A stretch of DNA of 64,000 bases. Source: Promethearchaeota archaeon. GTDB taxonomy: Archaea; Asgardarchaeota; Lokiarchaeia; Sigyniarchaeales; SOKP01. Below, one piece after another: positions 39,721-50,363 of the stretch (position 1 is its first letter; every line of letters starts with the position of its first letter). The position numbers were made by a program, and so were the translations under genes. The stretch covers positions 1-64,000 of the forward strand of contig JAHPZE010000002.1 in assembly GCA_019058365.1 (NCBI GenBank). Direction: 5' to 3'. A model generated the notes under the pieces. That model was not told where the DNA came from and ran no database searches. It saw nothing but the letters and a program-made list of their open reading frames with translations.

Positions 39721-39943
39721 TATGATGAAATATAGATTTTCCTTAATAAATTTTAACTATTAAATCTGATTATTTCGTAAGCAATTTACTAATTAAGTAT
39801 TATTCAATCTGCGACTCCACTCTCAGCAACACTTTTAGGCATTCCAAAAGGTATATTTGTCACTTTAGATTCTGTTAGTGTTTTTACACATTCTGTATAG
39901 GAACGAAAAAGTATCAATTCTAAGAAACTTGAATTATGCCGTT

Positions 39944-40627
39944 TTAATCCCCTTCTTCTAAGATTACCTTATGTGCTATTTTACCAATTTTTTCTATCGA
40001 TGCTTCAATTAAGTCTCCTGGTTGAATCGGGCCTACTCCACTAGGAGTTCCAGATGCAACAATATCTCCAGTGAATAATGTGACAAATTTGGAGAGATAT
40101 GAGAGAATTTCAGGAATTTTGAAAATCATATATTTTGTATTTGATTGTTGACGAACTTCTCTATTAATTTGTAATTTAATATTTAAATTATGAGGATCTT
40201 CAATCTCACTAAAAGGTACAATTCTCGGGCCAATTGGTCCAAATGTATCGAAATTTTTGCTTCTATACCATGGTAAATTAATATTTCTATCACTTATCTG
40301 CATTTTCCTCGCGGTTATATCTAGAAAAATAGTGTATCCTTCGATATATTCATGAGCGTGCTCAATTTGAATATTCTTACATTTCTGAGAAATTATAAAT
40401 GCTAATTCTACTTCGTGATCTACTTGATTATATTCTTGACTATCATACAGTATTTTAGGATAGATAATTGGATTCCCATCAGTCACCAATGTATTTACAG
40501 TTTTCCCGAAGAATACTGGATCTTTTGGTACTCGTGCCTTCATCTCCCTTGCATGATCTACATAATTACGTCCCAAACAAATTATTTTTGTAGGACTTAT
40601 CTCATTTTCTCCAATTTTGATAATAAT
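39944..40627 (-). CDS. fumarylacetoacetate hydrolase (FAH) family protein (probable ATT start)
   Basis: GRNYVDHAREM...GDIVASGTPSGVGPIQPGD; N-terminus KIGENEISPTKIICLG aligns with the upstream paralog MKIGLQTINPTKIICIG. Confidence 0.85.
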   Translation of the reverse strand: MIIKIGENEISPTKIICLGRNYVDHAREMKARVPKDPVFFGKTVNTLVTDGNPIIYPKILYDSQEYNQVDHEVELAFIISQKCKNIQIEHAHEYIEGYTIFLDITARKMQISDRNINLPWYRSKNFDTFGPIGPRIVPFSEIEDPHNLNIKLQINREVRQQSNTKYMIFKIPEILSYLSKFVTLFTGDIVASGTPSGVGPIQPGDLIEASIEKIGKIAHKVILEEGD

Positions 40628-40630
40628 TTT

Positions 40631-41305
40631 TCATTCACCTTCCATAACTACTTTATTTGTAAGCGTTCCTATCTTTTCTATTGTTGCTTCAATAAGATCG
40701 CCTGGTTGTATAGGCCCAATTCCACTTGGAGTTCCTGTAGCTATAATATCTCCAGGCTCAAGGGTAAAAAATGTCGTAATATACTCCATAAGTTTGGGAA
40801 TTTTGAATAATAGATGCTTAGTATTAGAAAATTGTTTAATCTCTCCATTTAACATCAATTCAATATTTAAGTTATGAGGATCTTTGATTTCATCAGTATC
40901 AACTATTCTTGGACCTATCGGCCCAAAAGTATCAAATGATTTAGAACGAAACCATGGTAATTTAGATACTATATCTATTGCTTGCATTTTTCGTGCAGTA
41001 ATATCATTAAATATTGTATATCCAAGAATATAGTTATATGCTTCATCTTTTGGAACAAATTTACATTTATCTTTTATAATAAATGCCAATTCTACCTCAT
41101 AATCCACTCTATTATATTTGTGTTGGTTAAATAAAAATTTAGGATAAATTATCGGCTCTCTATCTGAAATCAGGCAGTTTAAAGTTTTTGGAAAAAGAAC
41201 CGGCTCTTTTGGAATGTTCAAACCTGTTTCTTCAATATGGTCCATGTAATTTGTACCGATGCAAATAATCTTCGTCGGATTTATCGTTTGGAGCCCAATT
41301 TTCAT
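40631..41305 (-). CDS. fumarylacetoacetate hydrolase (FAH) family protein
   Basis: GDIIATGTPSGIGPIQPGDLIEATIEKIG; tandem paralog of the downstream gene. Confidence 0.92.
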   Translation of the reverse strand: MKIGLQTINPTKIICIGTNYMDHIEETGLNIPKEPVLFPKTLNCLISDREPIIYPKFLFNQHKYNRVDYEVELAFIIKDKCKFVPKDEAYNYILGYTIFNDITARKMQAIDIVSKLPWFRSKSFDTFGPIGPRIVDTDEIKDPHNLNIELMLNGEIKQFSNTKHLLFKIPKLMEYITTFFTLEPGDIIATGTPSGIGPIQPGDLIEATIEKIGTLTNKVVMEGE

Positions 41306-41499
41306 AATACATTTACAATTTTTTGAAAAAATTGAAAAACTCAGTCTAATTCTTTATGATTTTAAATACTTTAATAGATTAAAACTCTTTAATTTCATAA
41401 ATCTTTGATATCTTCCTTAACAAAATTTAATTTTTCACTCGTTTTAAAAAAAAATATAGTAAAAAAAATTAATAATATAAGAAAAATTGTTAAAATCAA

Positions 41500-42081
41500 G
41501 TGAGAAAAATGAGTGAGCAGAAACCTTACAATGATGAAGAAAAGAAAAAGTTATTACATAGTACTTTAAACAAAAAGATAGCTGCCTCAGGTATTTTCAT
41601 TGCAGTTGGATTAATTTTGAGTTATCTTAATCCATTTGGATATTTCTTCATATTTGGTACGAAAATAAATCCATTTGCTCATTTTATTAATGCTATAACC
41701 GGTGTTTTGATTGGTTTAATTTTTTCATGTATAACAGCACTAGGGATTGCCATCCTTCGATTTTCATTCGCAATTGGGACAATACATGCGTTTCATGGAG
41801 GTATTACCGGTGCTTTTGTAGTTGGAATTGTTTCTCACTTTTTACGTAAAAAATTTCCTAAATATGTCGAGTTAGCTGCTTTTACAGAACCATTGGGAAC
41901 AATCTTCCTAGGAGGAACTATTGGGCATTTAATTGCTCCAATAGGAAGCATTTTTGCGATTGAGAGTCTCTATACATATTGGGGACTATTCGCATTAAGC
42001 TGTATTCCTGGAAGTATTATGGGATTCATAATTCTAATGGTTTTAAAACAAGCAAAAATAACATGGGAGGATTTTTTTTAA
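41500..42081 (+). CDS. thiW: ThiW-like ECF transporter S component
   Basis: NPFAHFINAITGVLIG...ATAIGTIHAFHGG-like pattern, 5-6 TM. Confidence 0.75.
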   Translation: MRKMSEQKPYNDEEKKKLLHSTLNKKIAASGIFIAVGLILSYLNPFGYFFIFGTKINPFAHFINAITGVLIGLIFSCITALGIAILRFSFAIGTIHAFHGGITGAFVVGIVSHFLRKKFPKYVELAAFTEPLGTIFLGGTIGHLIAPIGSIFAIESLYTYWGLFALSCIPGSIMGFIILMVLKQAKITWEDFF

Positions 42082-42108
42082 AAATCAATAATTAATGAAG
42101 CAATTTTT

Positions 42109-42696
42109 ATGAAATTTGATTCATCTTTGCGTTATGAGGAATTTATTGGACATCAGACTTTTCTTTACGGAGAAACAAACACCAAAAAGACTTATTTTAC
42201 AGCAAAATTTATTCAATTCCTCATAGAATCAAAATATTTCGATCCAAAAGAAATTAGTATCTTAGATTTTGCTCCGCCACAAAGTATTATTAATAATAAC
42301 AAAATTGGTGGTAAAATCAAAGATTTTTATAAAGGCAGTACTAAATGTAATACTTTTTTTTTTAAAGGAGAAATTGTCCCACCCCGCCTTAAAGCTAAAA
42401 ATGTTAGAGAATTATATGATAATGCTTGTAAAAATTTTAAAAAAACTTATATAATATTAACTTTATTCAACGATAATCCAACTTCGATATTAATCATCAA
42501 TGATATATCAATTTATCTTCACATAGGGAATAAAAAATTATTATTAGACTCAATAAAGAAATCAGATACTTTTTTTGGGAATTCTTATTACGGTTCTTCT
42601 ATAACAACAGATTTCACAAACCTATTTAGCTTAAGAGAAAAAAGATTAGTAGAATATTTGGTAAGGAAAATTAAAAATTCTTATTTTACGGGATAA
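42109..42696 (+). CDS. P-loop-like hypothetical protein
   Basis: GETNTKKTY Walker-A-like motif. Confidence 0.5.
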   Translation: MKFDSSLRYEEFIGHQTFLYGETNTKKTYFTAKFIQFLIESKYFDPKEISILDFAPPQSIINNNKIGGKIKDFYKGSTKCNTFFFKGEIVPPRLKAKNVRELYDNACKNFKKTYIILTLFNDNPTSILIINDISIYLHIGNKKLLLDSIKKSDTFFGNSYYGSSITTDFTNLFSLREKRLVEYLVRKIKNSYFTG

Positions 42697-42775
42697 ATTT
42701 TGTTAAAAAATATTTAGGCAAAATAATTTTAATTAATGTCCAATTAATTTATCTACAAATTATATTTATAACTAA

Positions 42776-43429
42776 TTGACGAAGATGAAAAAATTAATAT
42801 TATTTGGACCACCTGGAGCAGGAAAAGGCACCTTTTCGGGGCAGATAAAAAAAGTAGCACCTGAAATCATTCATATTAGCACTGGAGATATATTTCGGGA
42901 AAATTTAAAAAACGAAACACCTTTAGGATTAAAAGCAAAAAGCTATATGGATAAGGGAGAATTAGTACCCGATAATGTTACTATTGAAATGGTTAGAGAT
43001 AGGTTAAATAGAGAGGATGTTAAAAAAAATGGTTTTATTCTTGACGGCTTTCCTAGAACATTCGCTCAAGCAGAAGCATTAATGGATATAACTGAAATAG
43101 ATTTACTTCTTTTATTACAAGTTCCCCGAGATATTATATTTAAACGAATTTTGGGCAGATATGGGTGTAATAAGTGTGGGGAGATATACAATAAATACAC
43201 ACTTCCGCCAAAAGTAGAAGGAAAATGCGATAAATGTGGAGCTGAGATTAAATTTGAACAAAGAGCTGATGATAATGAAGAGACATTGAAAAATAGACTA
43301 GATGCTTACGAAAAAAATGCCAAGCCATTAATTAAATATTATAAGAAAAGGGGAAAATTAAAAAAAGTTGATGCTAGAGACACTCTGAGTTTCACTGAGG
43401 ATGATATAAAAAAAATTATCGAAATATAA
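42776..43429 (+). CDS. adk: adenylate kinase (zinc-binding LID)
   Basis: FGPPGAGKGTFSGQIKK, DGFPRTFAQAEAL, CNKCG...CDKCG. Confidence 0.96.
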   Translation: MTKMKKLILFGPPGAGKGTFSGQIKKVAPEIIHISTGDIFRENLKNETPLGLKAKSYMDKGELVPDNVTIEMVRDRLNREDVKKNGFILDGFPRTFAQAEALMDITEIDLLLLLQVPRDIIFKRILGRYGCNKCGEIYNKYTLPPKVEGKCDKCGAEIKFEQRADDNEETLKNRLDAYEKNAKPLIKYYKKRGKLKKVDARDTLSFTEDDIKKIIEI

Positions 43430-43456
43430 AATTTTCTTTTAAATTCATTCTAAATT

Positions 43457-44209
43457 ATGAAATTCAATCTTTGTGTCCCGATACCTATCAAATACACAAG
43501 TATAAAAGAAGTTAGACCAATAATTGAGAAAGCAATAAAATCAAAACCTGACCTAATTGAATTAAGATTTGATTATATTTCTAATATTAAAACTCTTTCT
43601 AAAGAATTTGTAAGAGATTTATTAAATATTATTCATCCTCATGCTGCTGTTATCTTTACCTTAAGAGACTCATCTGAAGGTGGTCTCCTCAAAATGCATC
43701 AAAGAGAACGCTTTAAAATCTTGAAAATGTTAATAGAGACTAAATCCGATTATCTTGACATTGAAATGAATACTGATAAAAACATTTTAGGTGAGATTAT
43801 TAATTTGGCTCTCCAAAATGAAGTAAGAATAATTTTTTCATATCACAATTTTGAAAAAACGCTAACTTTCGATGAATCAATCCAACTTGTACAAAATTTC
43901 AATGAAAAGCTAACTCAAGAATTATCTTTAAATTCAAAATTACTTGAAGATATTATATATAAAGTTATCTTTACAGCTCAAAATTTTGAGGATAATTTAA
44001 TACCATTAAAGCTTTGTAAAGAATTATCGAATTCCAATCAAAAAATTATCTCATTCTGTATGGGACCATTAGGTATCTTCTCAAGAATTATGTGTGTCCT
44101 TACCGGCTCTTTTTTAACGTATACGTCTTTAGAAGAAAAGACTGCGCCGGGACAAATTAATATTTCAATAATGAGAGAATTTTACAGTTTAATCTTAAAT
44201 AATTGTTGA
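43457..44209 (+). CDS. aroD: 3-dehydroquinate dehydratase type I
   Basis: DLIELRFDYI, TLRDSSEGG, ISYHNFEKT-like, MGPLGIFSRI. Confidence 0.9.
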   Translation: MKFNLCVPIPIKYTSIKEVRPIIEKAIKSKPDLIELRFDYISNIKTLSKEFVRDLLNIIHPHAAVIFTLRDSSEGGLLKMHQRERFKILKMLIETKSDYLDIEMNTDKNILGEIINLALQNEVRIIFSYHNFEKTLTFDESIQLVQNFNEKLTQELSLNSKLLEDIIYKVIFTAQNFEDNLIPLKLCKELSNSNQKIISFCMGPLGIFSRIMCVLTGSFLTYTSLEEKTAPGQINISIMREFYSLILNNC

Positions 44210-44239
44210 ATTCATCAATCTTTAGAATCTTACATTTGT

Positions 44240-44851
44240 TCAAGAAAGGATATCAAAATCAGATTTTAAGAAGTAACCAATCAATTTTGTAAGAAATTTT
44301 ACGAGTTCCTCATCAGATTCAAAAATAGGGTCTATAAATACATGTTGGAAGATATATGCATTACAAGTGTGACTTATAAGCATAAAGGCTTTTAATAAAT
44401 CAGCCTCAGGTATATCCTTAAAAGCTTCATAGTTTTTCCGCAAATTTCTAATGATTTTTGTGTAATAATACTTAGAAAGCGTGCCACCATCTTTAAAAAA
44501 ATCAGGATTGGATAAAATAGCTTGAGTTAGAGCAGAATAGTAAGATCTATGTTCTCGGGTAGTTTTTACTAGATTATCAATAAATTCACCAAGATAATTT
44601 GGATTTAAAATCATTTCTGATGCTAACGTTTTATCTGTTTTTGTAATTTCATTCGCAAAATAAATTATTAAAGCTTTCATTATTGCTGATTTTCCTTCTG
44701 AAAAATGATGGTAGATTGTACCTATAGCAACATTTGCTTTATCACGAATATCTCTTACACTAATATTATCATATCCTTTTTCAATTATTAGTTTATAGAA
44801 AGCTCGGATAATATCCTTTCTGTGATCTCTTTTTTTATTTGAATTTTCCAT
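44240..44851 (-). CDS. TetR-family regulator
   Basis: N-terminal HTH DIIRAFYKLIIEKGYDNISVRDIRDKANVAIGTIYHHF. Confidence 0.93.
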   Translation of the reverse strand: MENSNKKRDHRKDIIRAFYKLIIEKGYDNISVRDIRDKANVAIGTIYHHFSEGKSAIMKALIIYFANEITKTDKTLASEMILNPNYLGEFIDNLVKTTREHRSYYSALTQAILSNPDFFKDGGTLSKYYYTKIIRNLRKNYEAFKDIPEADLLKAFMLISHTCNAYIFQHVFIDPIFESDEELVKFLTKLIGYFLKSDFDILS

Positions 44852-44863
44852 CTTTAATTCTTC

Positions 44864-44933
44864 CTAGAACATTGATCTAGATATTTATATATGAGAAATT
44901 ATTTTATATTATTAAACTAGATCAATGTTCTAG
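44864..44933. promoter_or_regulatory. paired TetR operator candidates in divergent promoter
   Basis: CTAGAACATTGATCTAG (44864-44880) and its exact reverse complement CTAGATCAATGTTCTAG (44917-44933). Confidence 0.8.
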
Positions 44934-44991
44934 TATTTTAATTTAATTTTAAAACATAAGTTTAAACTCTATTTATATTAAAAAAACTGAG

Positions 44992-45426
44992 ATGATAAAA
45001 ATAATTGATCAAAAATTAAATCAAAATGAATCTTTAAAGGTAGCCGCTTTAATTCTATTCATATATGGTATTGTTGAAATTCAACAAAGTATAACGAATT
45101 TGTTAATAGCTTCTGGAATCATTCCAAACTTTAATCTCATATTTTTTGAATTCTTATTTCCTGGAGGAGAAGTCTCTGAATGGACAACAGAACCAATTCT
45201 TTATGTTCCAGCAATTATCATGTTTACCATTATAAGATTTATGTCTGGAATTGCTCTATTGAAAAATAAATTATATGGATTCTGGCTAGGAATAATTGGA
45301 TCACTTTTAACCATCTTTATGATAGTATCAACACTTAAAATTAATGCTTTTATGATGCCTTTTCATGCAATAATAATTATATTGCTTCTTCATGGATATT
45401 TTAAAGATCGTTCAATTGTAGAATAA
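44992..45426 (+). CDS. multi-TM protein divergent from tetR
   Basis: About 4 TM segments. Confidence 0.6.
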   Translation: MIKIIDQKLNQNESLKVAALILFIYGIVEIQQSITNLLIASGIIPNFNLIFFEFLFPGGEVSEWTTEPILYVPAIIMFTIIRFMSGIALLKNKLYGFWLGIIGSLLTIFMIVSTLKINAFMMPFHAIIIILLLHGYFKDRSIVE

Positions 45427-45811
45427 TTAAATATATCTTTTTTTTTTTAAATTTTATGTATAATTAAGACGGTATAAATTTACTAATTTTTAGAGTCGTA
45501 ACAATGAAAGAAATTTACAGAATAATACTAGATAATCAGTATTTATGACACCCATTTAAAATTAGAACTATGAAGATTAAAAAGTAGGTGTTTTTTACAT
45601 AATAATATGGTAGTTTATTTTGGCTTTTATCTCATAATGCTATAGAATCAATTATCATTTAAGTTAATTATAATCTTTCAAGAATATTTAACTGCTTTGG
45701 ATATAAATAGATGATCACATTTATAAAAGAACTGTTCCTACTATTTTTTAAGACAAATTTACTAAAATGTAAAACCAATTTAATAAAAAAAGGGAGGAAG
45801 AAATCGAAATA

Positions 45812-46516
45812 ATGAAGAATAATTTTCTGCTAGTCTGCAAATATTTCATAATATGTGTCGCTATATTAGCTTTTATACCACTTCCCGCAGTTAATGCCCG
45901 TGCTGCTTCTAGATCACGTTATTATGCCGGATACTATTATATTGGAGAGGCTGGAGAAGCTCCTTGGGGTGTTAAACCTAATGTTCTCACTAGATTCCCT
46001 AGTGTTCCTCTTGCTCACCATCTTTTTCAGTGGGGATCCGTAGTAATGAGTTATAGTCCATTATATTGGGTACAATTAGGATACGAGAGAATGTTTGTTT
46101 GGATTATTTTTCCAATAGTTATTAATACATTTTATTGGGAGAAAGTAGATGCTTTGGGCTCAACCCATACTTGGTTACTTGGCCTAAGCCCACTTGGTGA
46201 CCATACGTACACTTATGCGATATGGTGGGATTCTGTTAACCTAGAGTGGATATGGGCTGTATTAGAAGGATCAACTTGGCTTATGAGTGGAAAGCAGCCT
46301 ACATTTCCTCATAATTCAGTTGATCTTCAAGTCTTCGTAGAGACAACAAATTGGCAAATCAATATCGATGGAAGCCATTTTACTAAAATTAACTATTATG
46401 ATCCATCAGCACCTTTAAATTGGCGTTTATGGGATGATCATTTACCCAATGACACTTATCCATACTATGTAGTCGAAAGGGGTGATTATGAGTTTTATGC
46501 ACATTCTGTATTTTGA
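45812..46516 (+). CDS. exported Trp/Tyr-rich protein
   Basis: N-terminal signal, VNARA cleavage-like site. Confidence 0.6.
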   Translation: MKNNFLLVCKYFIICVAILAFIPLPAVNARAASRSRYYAGYYYIGEAGEAPWGVKPNVLTRFPSVPLAHHLFQWGSVVMSYSPLYWVQLGYERMFVWIIFPIVINTFYWEKVDALGSTHTWLLGLSPLGDHTYTYAIWWDSVNLEWIWAVLEGSTWLMSGKQPTFPHNSVDLQVFVETTNWQINIDGSHFTKINYYDPSAPLNWRLWDDHLPNDTYPYYVVERGDYEFYAHSVF

Positions 46517-46522
46517 GGTGAT

Positions 46523-47128
46523 ATGATAATGAGAAAAAAAGAAAAATCTTTTTTTGAAGCACTATTAATCCTAATCCCTCTACTGTTGTTAGTGTTAACT
46601 GTTTTCAATACAGTGGAGCCAAGATTAGAATATGGAGAACCTCTTGATTTCTATGGAACTTCTAGAGAGGTATCTTTAACTGAAATGGTCGAAGTAGCCA
46701 GTAAATTTAATATGTCAGTATATTTACCATCTGAATTGCCTAACAATCTTAAACATACCACTATATATCTCAAAGATAGCCCTTTCGTAGCGATAATTGT
46801 CTTTAGTGCTGAAAGTAATAAAGATTACAAGACTGCTGAGCTGACAATCCAGATATCTCCATCAAGTTCACCACCAACATATAATCAGTTGATTTCTCAA
46901 GCTGAGAATAATGAATATGAAACAGTTCTAGAAATCAAAGGCAATCCAGTATTAATCAATGAGAAGGCATACTCTGGTGGTGAAGAGAAGTTCAAAGAAA
47001 AATATGGAGATTATATACTCCTAGTATTGGCATGGATTGATGGAATGAGATATACGATATGTTGTCCAACTCTTATGACTGACGAAGCGATACAATTGGT
47101 GGAGGACATGTATTTACTGACATCATGA
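46523..47128 (+). CDS. membrane-anchored exported protein
   Basis: N-terminal TM followed by a soluble domain. Confidence 0.6.
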   Translation: MIMRKKEKSFFEALLILIPLLLLVLTVFNTVEPRLEYGEPLDFYGTSREVSLTEMVEVASKFNMSVYLPSELPNNLKHTTIYLKDSPFVAIIVFSAESNKDYKTAELTIQISPSSSPPTYNQLISQAENNEYETVLEIKGNPVLINEKAYSGGEEKFKEKYGDYILLVLAWIDGMRYTICCPTLMTDEAIQLVEDMYLLTS

Positions 47129-47254
47129 TTATGATCTCAAAATAGTATTTGGTACAAAAGTACTATCTTAAATTTTAAATTTTTTTTTAGTTGAGGAAAA
47201 TGAGCCCTTTTTCCTATCTTGCAAAGATTTGAATTTTTTTATTTAGAGGAACTT

Positions 47255-47629
47255 TTTATGGCAAATAAGAATGTAGGTAATAAGTTAATTAAAATTGGCT
47301 TAATAGTGTTTGTTTGGAGTATGTGCTTAAATATTATTTTCGTATTATTAGCAGGTACAGTTACACCTTATTTGTGGATAATTGTAGTTTTAGCTTTTAT
47401 TGGTATTATTTGTATAGTAATTGGAGCTTTAAAAGGAAAGAAAGACGCAGGAGTATTGTTAGTAATAATTGGATTTATTCAGATTTTTTTGAGTCTTGAA
47501 TTAAGTGTTATTTCCAATCTTTTTGGGGGGACAATAACTTTTTTATTGATAATAATTCCGCTTTTAATTATTGCAGGAATTATTTGCATAGTAATTGGCG
47601 GATTAATCCCAGAAAAAAAAAATAATTGA
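47255..47629 (+). CDS. small 4-TM membrane protein
   Basis: Hydrophobic pattern; ATG at 47258 likely. Confidence 0.5.
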   Translation, partial: FMANKNVGNKLIKIGLIVFVWSMCLNIIFVLLAGTVTPYLWIIVVLAFIGIICIVIGALKGKKDAGVLLVIIGFIQIFLSLELSVISNLFGGTITFLLIIIPLLIIAGIICIVIGGLIPEKKNN

Positions 47630-47744
47630 ATAAATCCTCAAAATCTACCTTCTCTTAATTAATCTCAATTAATCCATAAGTTTTTGATTGTTTTAATAAG
47701 CTAAAAAATGAAAAATAAAAAGATATAAAATTAATATATATATC

Positions 47745-48950
47745 ATGGTAGTTTATTTCGCTTTTTTATTTCATATTTATCAACCACCAGTTCAAATTCC
47801 CGTTGTAGTTAAACAGATTGTTAATGAATCCTACAGACCAATAATTGAAGCTTTGAGAGACCATCCAGATGCAAAAATTACTTTAAATATTAACGGCACG
47901 TTAACGGAGCAATTACATGATTTTGGATATAATGATTTAATAGAAGCTATCACCACACTTGCGTCAAGGGGGCAAATAGAATTTACGGGTTCTGGTAAGT
48001 TTCACCCTCTACTTCCGCTTATTCCCGAACCTGAAATCAAACGCCAAATTAAATTAAACAATGAAACTAATCAACAATTTTTCGGGAAGCTTTATAACCC
48101 TCGTGGATTTTTTCCCCCCGAAATGGCAGTTTCAGAAGAAGTTTTTAAAACTGTCAAAAAAGCAGGTTTTGATTGGATGATTATGAGTGGAATTGCCAAT
48201 ACTTTACCAGAATTTCCTACAAATCATATATCCGTGCATCCAAATGGATTAAAAGTATTATTCAGAGATGATTACACCTCAATTGATTGTGCATTTGATA
48301 AAATCAACAATATCGATGCCTTTGTTTCTCGATTGTATTATAAGCACACTTCCGAAGATTATTATGTTATACTTGCAATGGATGGCGAAACATTTGGACA
48401 CCATGTAAAACATGCGATCAATGATTTTTTAATCCCATTGTTCCAAGCATTACCACATCGAAATGATGTAAAATTATGTAATATTTCAGAACTCGTTGAT
48501 AGATTCCCTAAGGGATTTACTCAAATTCCACGAGATTCTAGCTGGTCAACAATGCCATATGATATTGCGAGTGATATCCCGTTCCCTTTATGGCTCGATC
48601 CTAATAACGAAATTCATAGAGAGCAACATAGATTTTTCATGTATGCCCTTACCTTAATTCATTTAGCAGCAAAATATCGGGATGGTATGAATGACGGTAA
48701 AAAAAGAATTTTCGATAATGCCAGAAACTTTTTGGATCGCGGAATTCACAGTTGCCAGCAATGGTGGGCATCTCAACGGCCATGGTACAGTCCAGACATG
48801 ATCTTGCGCGGATTAAATGAAGTTTTAATGGCAAGTGTCAATGCTAAGCGTAGTGTTCCTGAAAATAATCCTGACATAAAAGACGCTATGGAGCTTATTA
48901 TGAAAGATATGTTAAAAGCACAGAATAAAATTGTTTTATCTTTAATCTAA
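47745..48950 (+). CDS. glycoside hydrolase family 57-like
   Basis: LFHIYQPPVQ, NINGTLTEQL, GFFPPEMAVSEEV, AMDGETFGHH. Confidence 0.9.
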   Translation: MVVYFAFLFHIYQPPVQIPVVVKQIVNESYRPIIEALRDHPDAKITLNINGTLTEQLHDFGYNDLIEAITTLASRGQIEFTGSGKFHPLLPLIPEPEIKRQIKLNNETNQQFFGKLYNPRGFFPPEMAVSEEVFKTVKKAGFDWMIMSGIANTLPEFPTNHISVHPNGLKVLFRDDYTSIDCAFDKINNIDAFVSRLYYKHTSEDYYVILAMDGETFGHHVKHAINDFLIPLFQALPHRNDVKLCNISELVDRFPKGFTQIPRDSSWSTMPYDIASDIPFPLWLDPNNEIHREQHRFFMYALTLIHLAAKYRDGMNDGKKRIFDNARNFLDRGIHSCQQWWASQRPWYSPDMILRGLNEVLMASVNAKRSVPENNPDIKDAMELIMKDMLKAQNKIVLSLI

Positions 48951-49124
48951 TATACGAAACAATGAAATGAATCAAAAACCTAAAGCCTATTCAATTTAGT
49001 AGAATAAAATTAGAAAATAAGAAAAAAAAAATTATCGTAAAAGAATTATTCTATTTTCAAAAAATTTCTCAAAACTAAAGCTTTATCCGTAATTTAATGC
49101 TGGAAGAAAATACTTAATTCTAAT

Positions 49125-49553
49125 TTAATAATTCTTGGACCGAATTTCATGGAACCATTGATTCCAAAAATTTAATAATTTTTCAAACTTTTCTCTGGAG
49201 ATAGAGTATTCCTTGAATTTACCTTGCTTTGAACTATGAATAAATTTGTGTTCCTCCAAAATTCTAACATGATGGGAGATGGAAGGTTGACTTCTATTCA
49301 AGCTTTTTTCAATATCAGAGAGTAAACATGGTTTAGCATTTAATAAATTTAAAATTAAAAATCTGTCTTCATTACCTATGATTTCCATACATTCTCGTAA
49401 AAACTTATTAGAGGAATTATTCTTGAATTCTTTTTTTATAGTTTTAATTTTATTCTTTGTTAATTCTTCCATGTTTTTCTTTCTCTTCTTTCTATTAATT
49501 TTTATACAATTAAGACGAGAGATTTTTAATCCAATTCTCCCATAAATGCACAA
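49125..49553 (-). CDS. ArsR-family HTH regulator
   Basis: NRSQPSISHHVRILEEHKFI winged HTH. Confidence 0.8.
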   Translation of the reverse strand: MCIYGRIGLKISRLNCIKINRKKRKKNMEELTKNKIKTIKKEFKNNSSNKFLRECMEIIGNEDRFLILNLLNAKPCLLSDIEKSLNRSQPSISHHVRILEEHKFIHSSKQGKFKEYSISREKFEKLLNFWNQWFHEIRSKNY

Positions 49554-50355
49554 ATTCCATTATTTTTGGCTTATTTAATGAATAATAAATGTATTTTCCA
49601 TCTTTCCACCCCTTAATGAATCCTGTTTTCTCTAATTTCTTAATATGATGTGAAGAGGTGGATTGAGATTTACCGATAAACATCTGTATCTCATCCAATT
49701 TTAAAGATTGAGATTTTAATATTTCCAATATTAAAAACCTTTCTGGATTTGAGAATGATTTCAACCATTTGACTAAATTGACTTTATTCCCAGAAACGTC
49801 TATTTCAAGCATAGGATCTATGTCTTCATTTGCTTGTTCAAGATAATTTCTTTTTTCTAAGGGACTATCAACCTGGGAGGATAAAATATTTTTATCTGGT
49901 TGAATTAATTGTTTAATTTGTTCAAATTTTTCATTGCCTTTCTTAAGTTTATTTTTCACTTGATGATTATATATTGCGAGTTCTATTGTCGGTAGAAGGT
50001 CATCTTCATTCGTGATAGGTTTTACTATATATCCATAAGGTTCCGATAATTTGGCTCTATCTAAGGTTTTTTTATCTCCATATGCAGTTATAAATATAAT
50101 GGGAATATTATAGTTTGTATTAATAATTTTCGCGGTTTCAATTCCATCCATAGTTCCCGCTAGAATTATATCCATTAATATCAAATCAAGATTTAAATTC
50201 TTGATTTCGGAAATTGCTTCTTCTCCGGAAGAAACTATAGCAATTGGATTATAGTTTAACTTTTTTAAAAGAACCGCTATTGCTTCAGCAGTAATTAATT
50301 CGTCTTCAACGATCATAACTTTTATTTGTGGTATTTTATTATTTCTCATAATCAT
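49510..50355 (-). CDS. response regulator (REC) fused to ArsR-type HTH
   Basis: REC VMIVEDELITAEAIA...DLILMDIIL plus GKSQSTSSHHIKKLEKTGFIKGWKDGKYIYYSL. Confidence 0.9.
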   Translation of the reverse strand: MIMRNNKIPQIKVMIVEDELITAEAIAVLLKKLNYNPIAIVSSGEEAISEIKNLNLDLILMDIILAGTMDGIETAKIINTNYNIPIIFITAYGDKKTLDRAKLSEPYGYIVKPITNEDDLLPTIELAIYNHQVKNKLKKGNEKFEQIKQLIQPDKNILSSQVDSPLEKRNYLEQANEDIDPMLEIDVSGNKVNLVKWLKSFSNPERFLILEILKSQSLKLDEIQMFIGKSQSTSSHHIKKLEKTGFIKGWKDGKYIYYSLNKPKIMEFVHLWENWIKNLSS

Positions 50356-50363
50356 TTTTAAAA

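Noticed and set aside
39780-39940. Minus-strand frame ...NSSFLELILFRSYTECVKTLTESKVTNIPFGMPKSVAESGVAD after the FAH gene
   Set aside because: Protein-like but no clear start or family; could be a gene remnant. Too weak to call.
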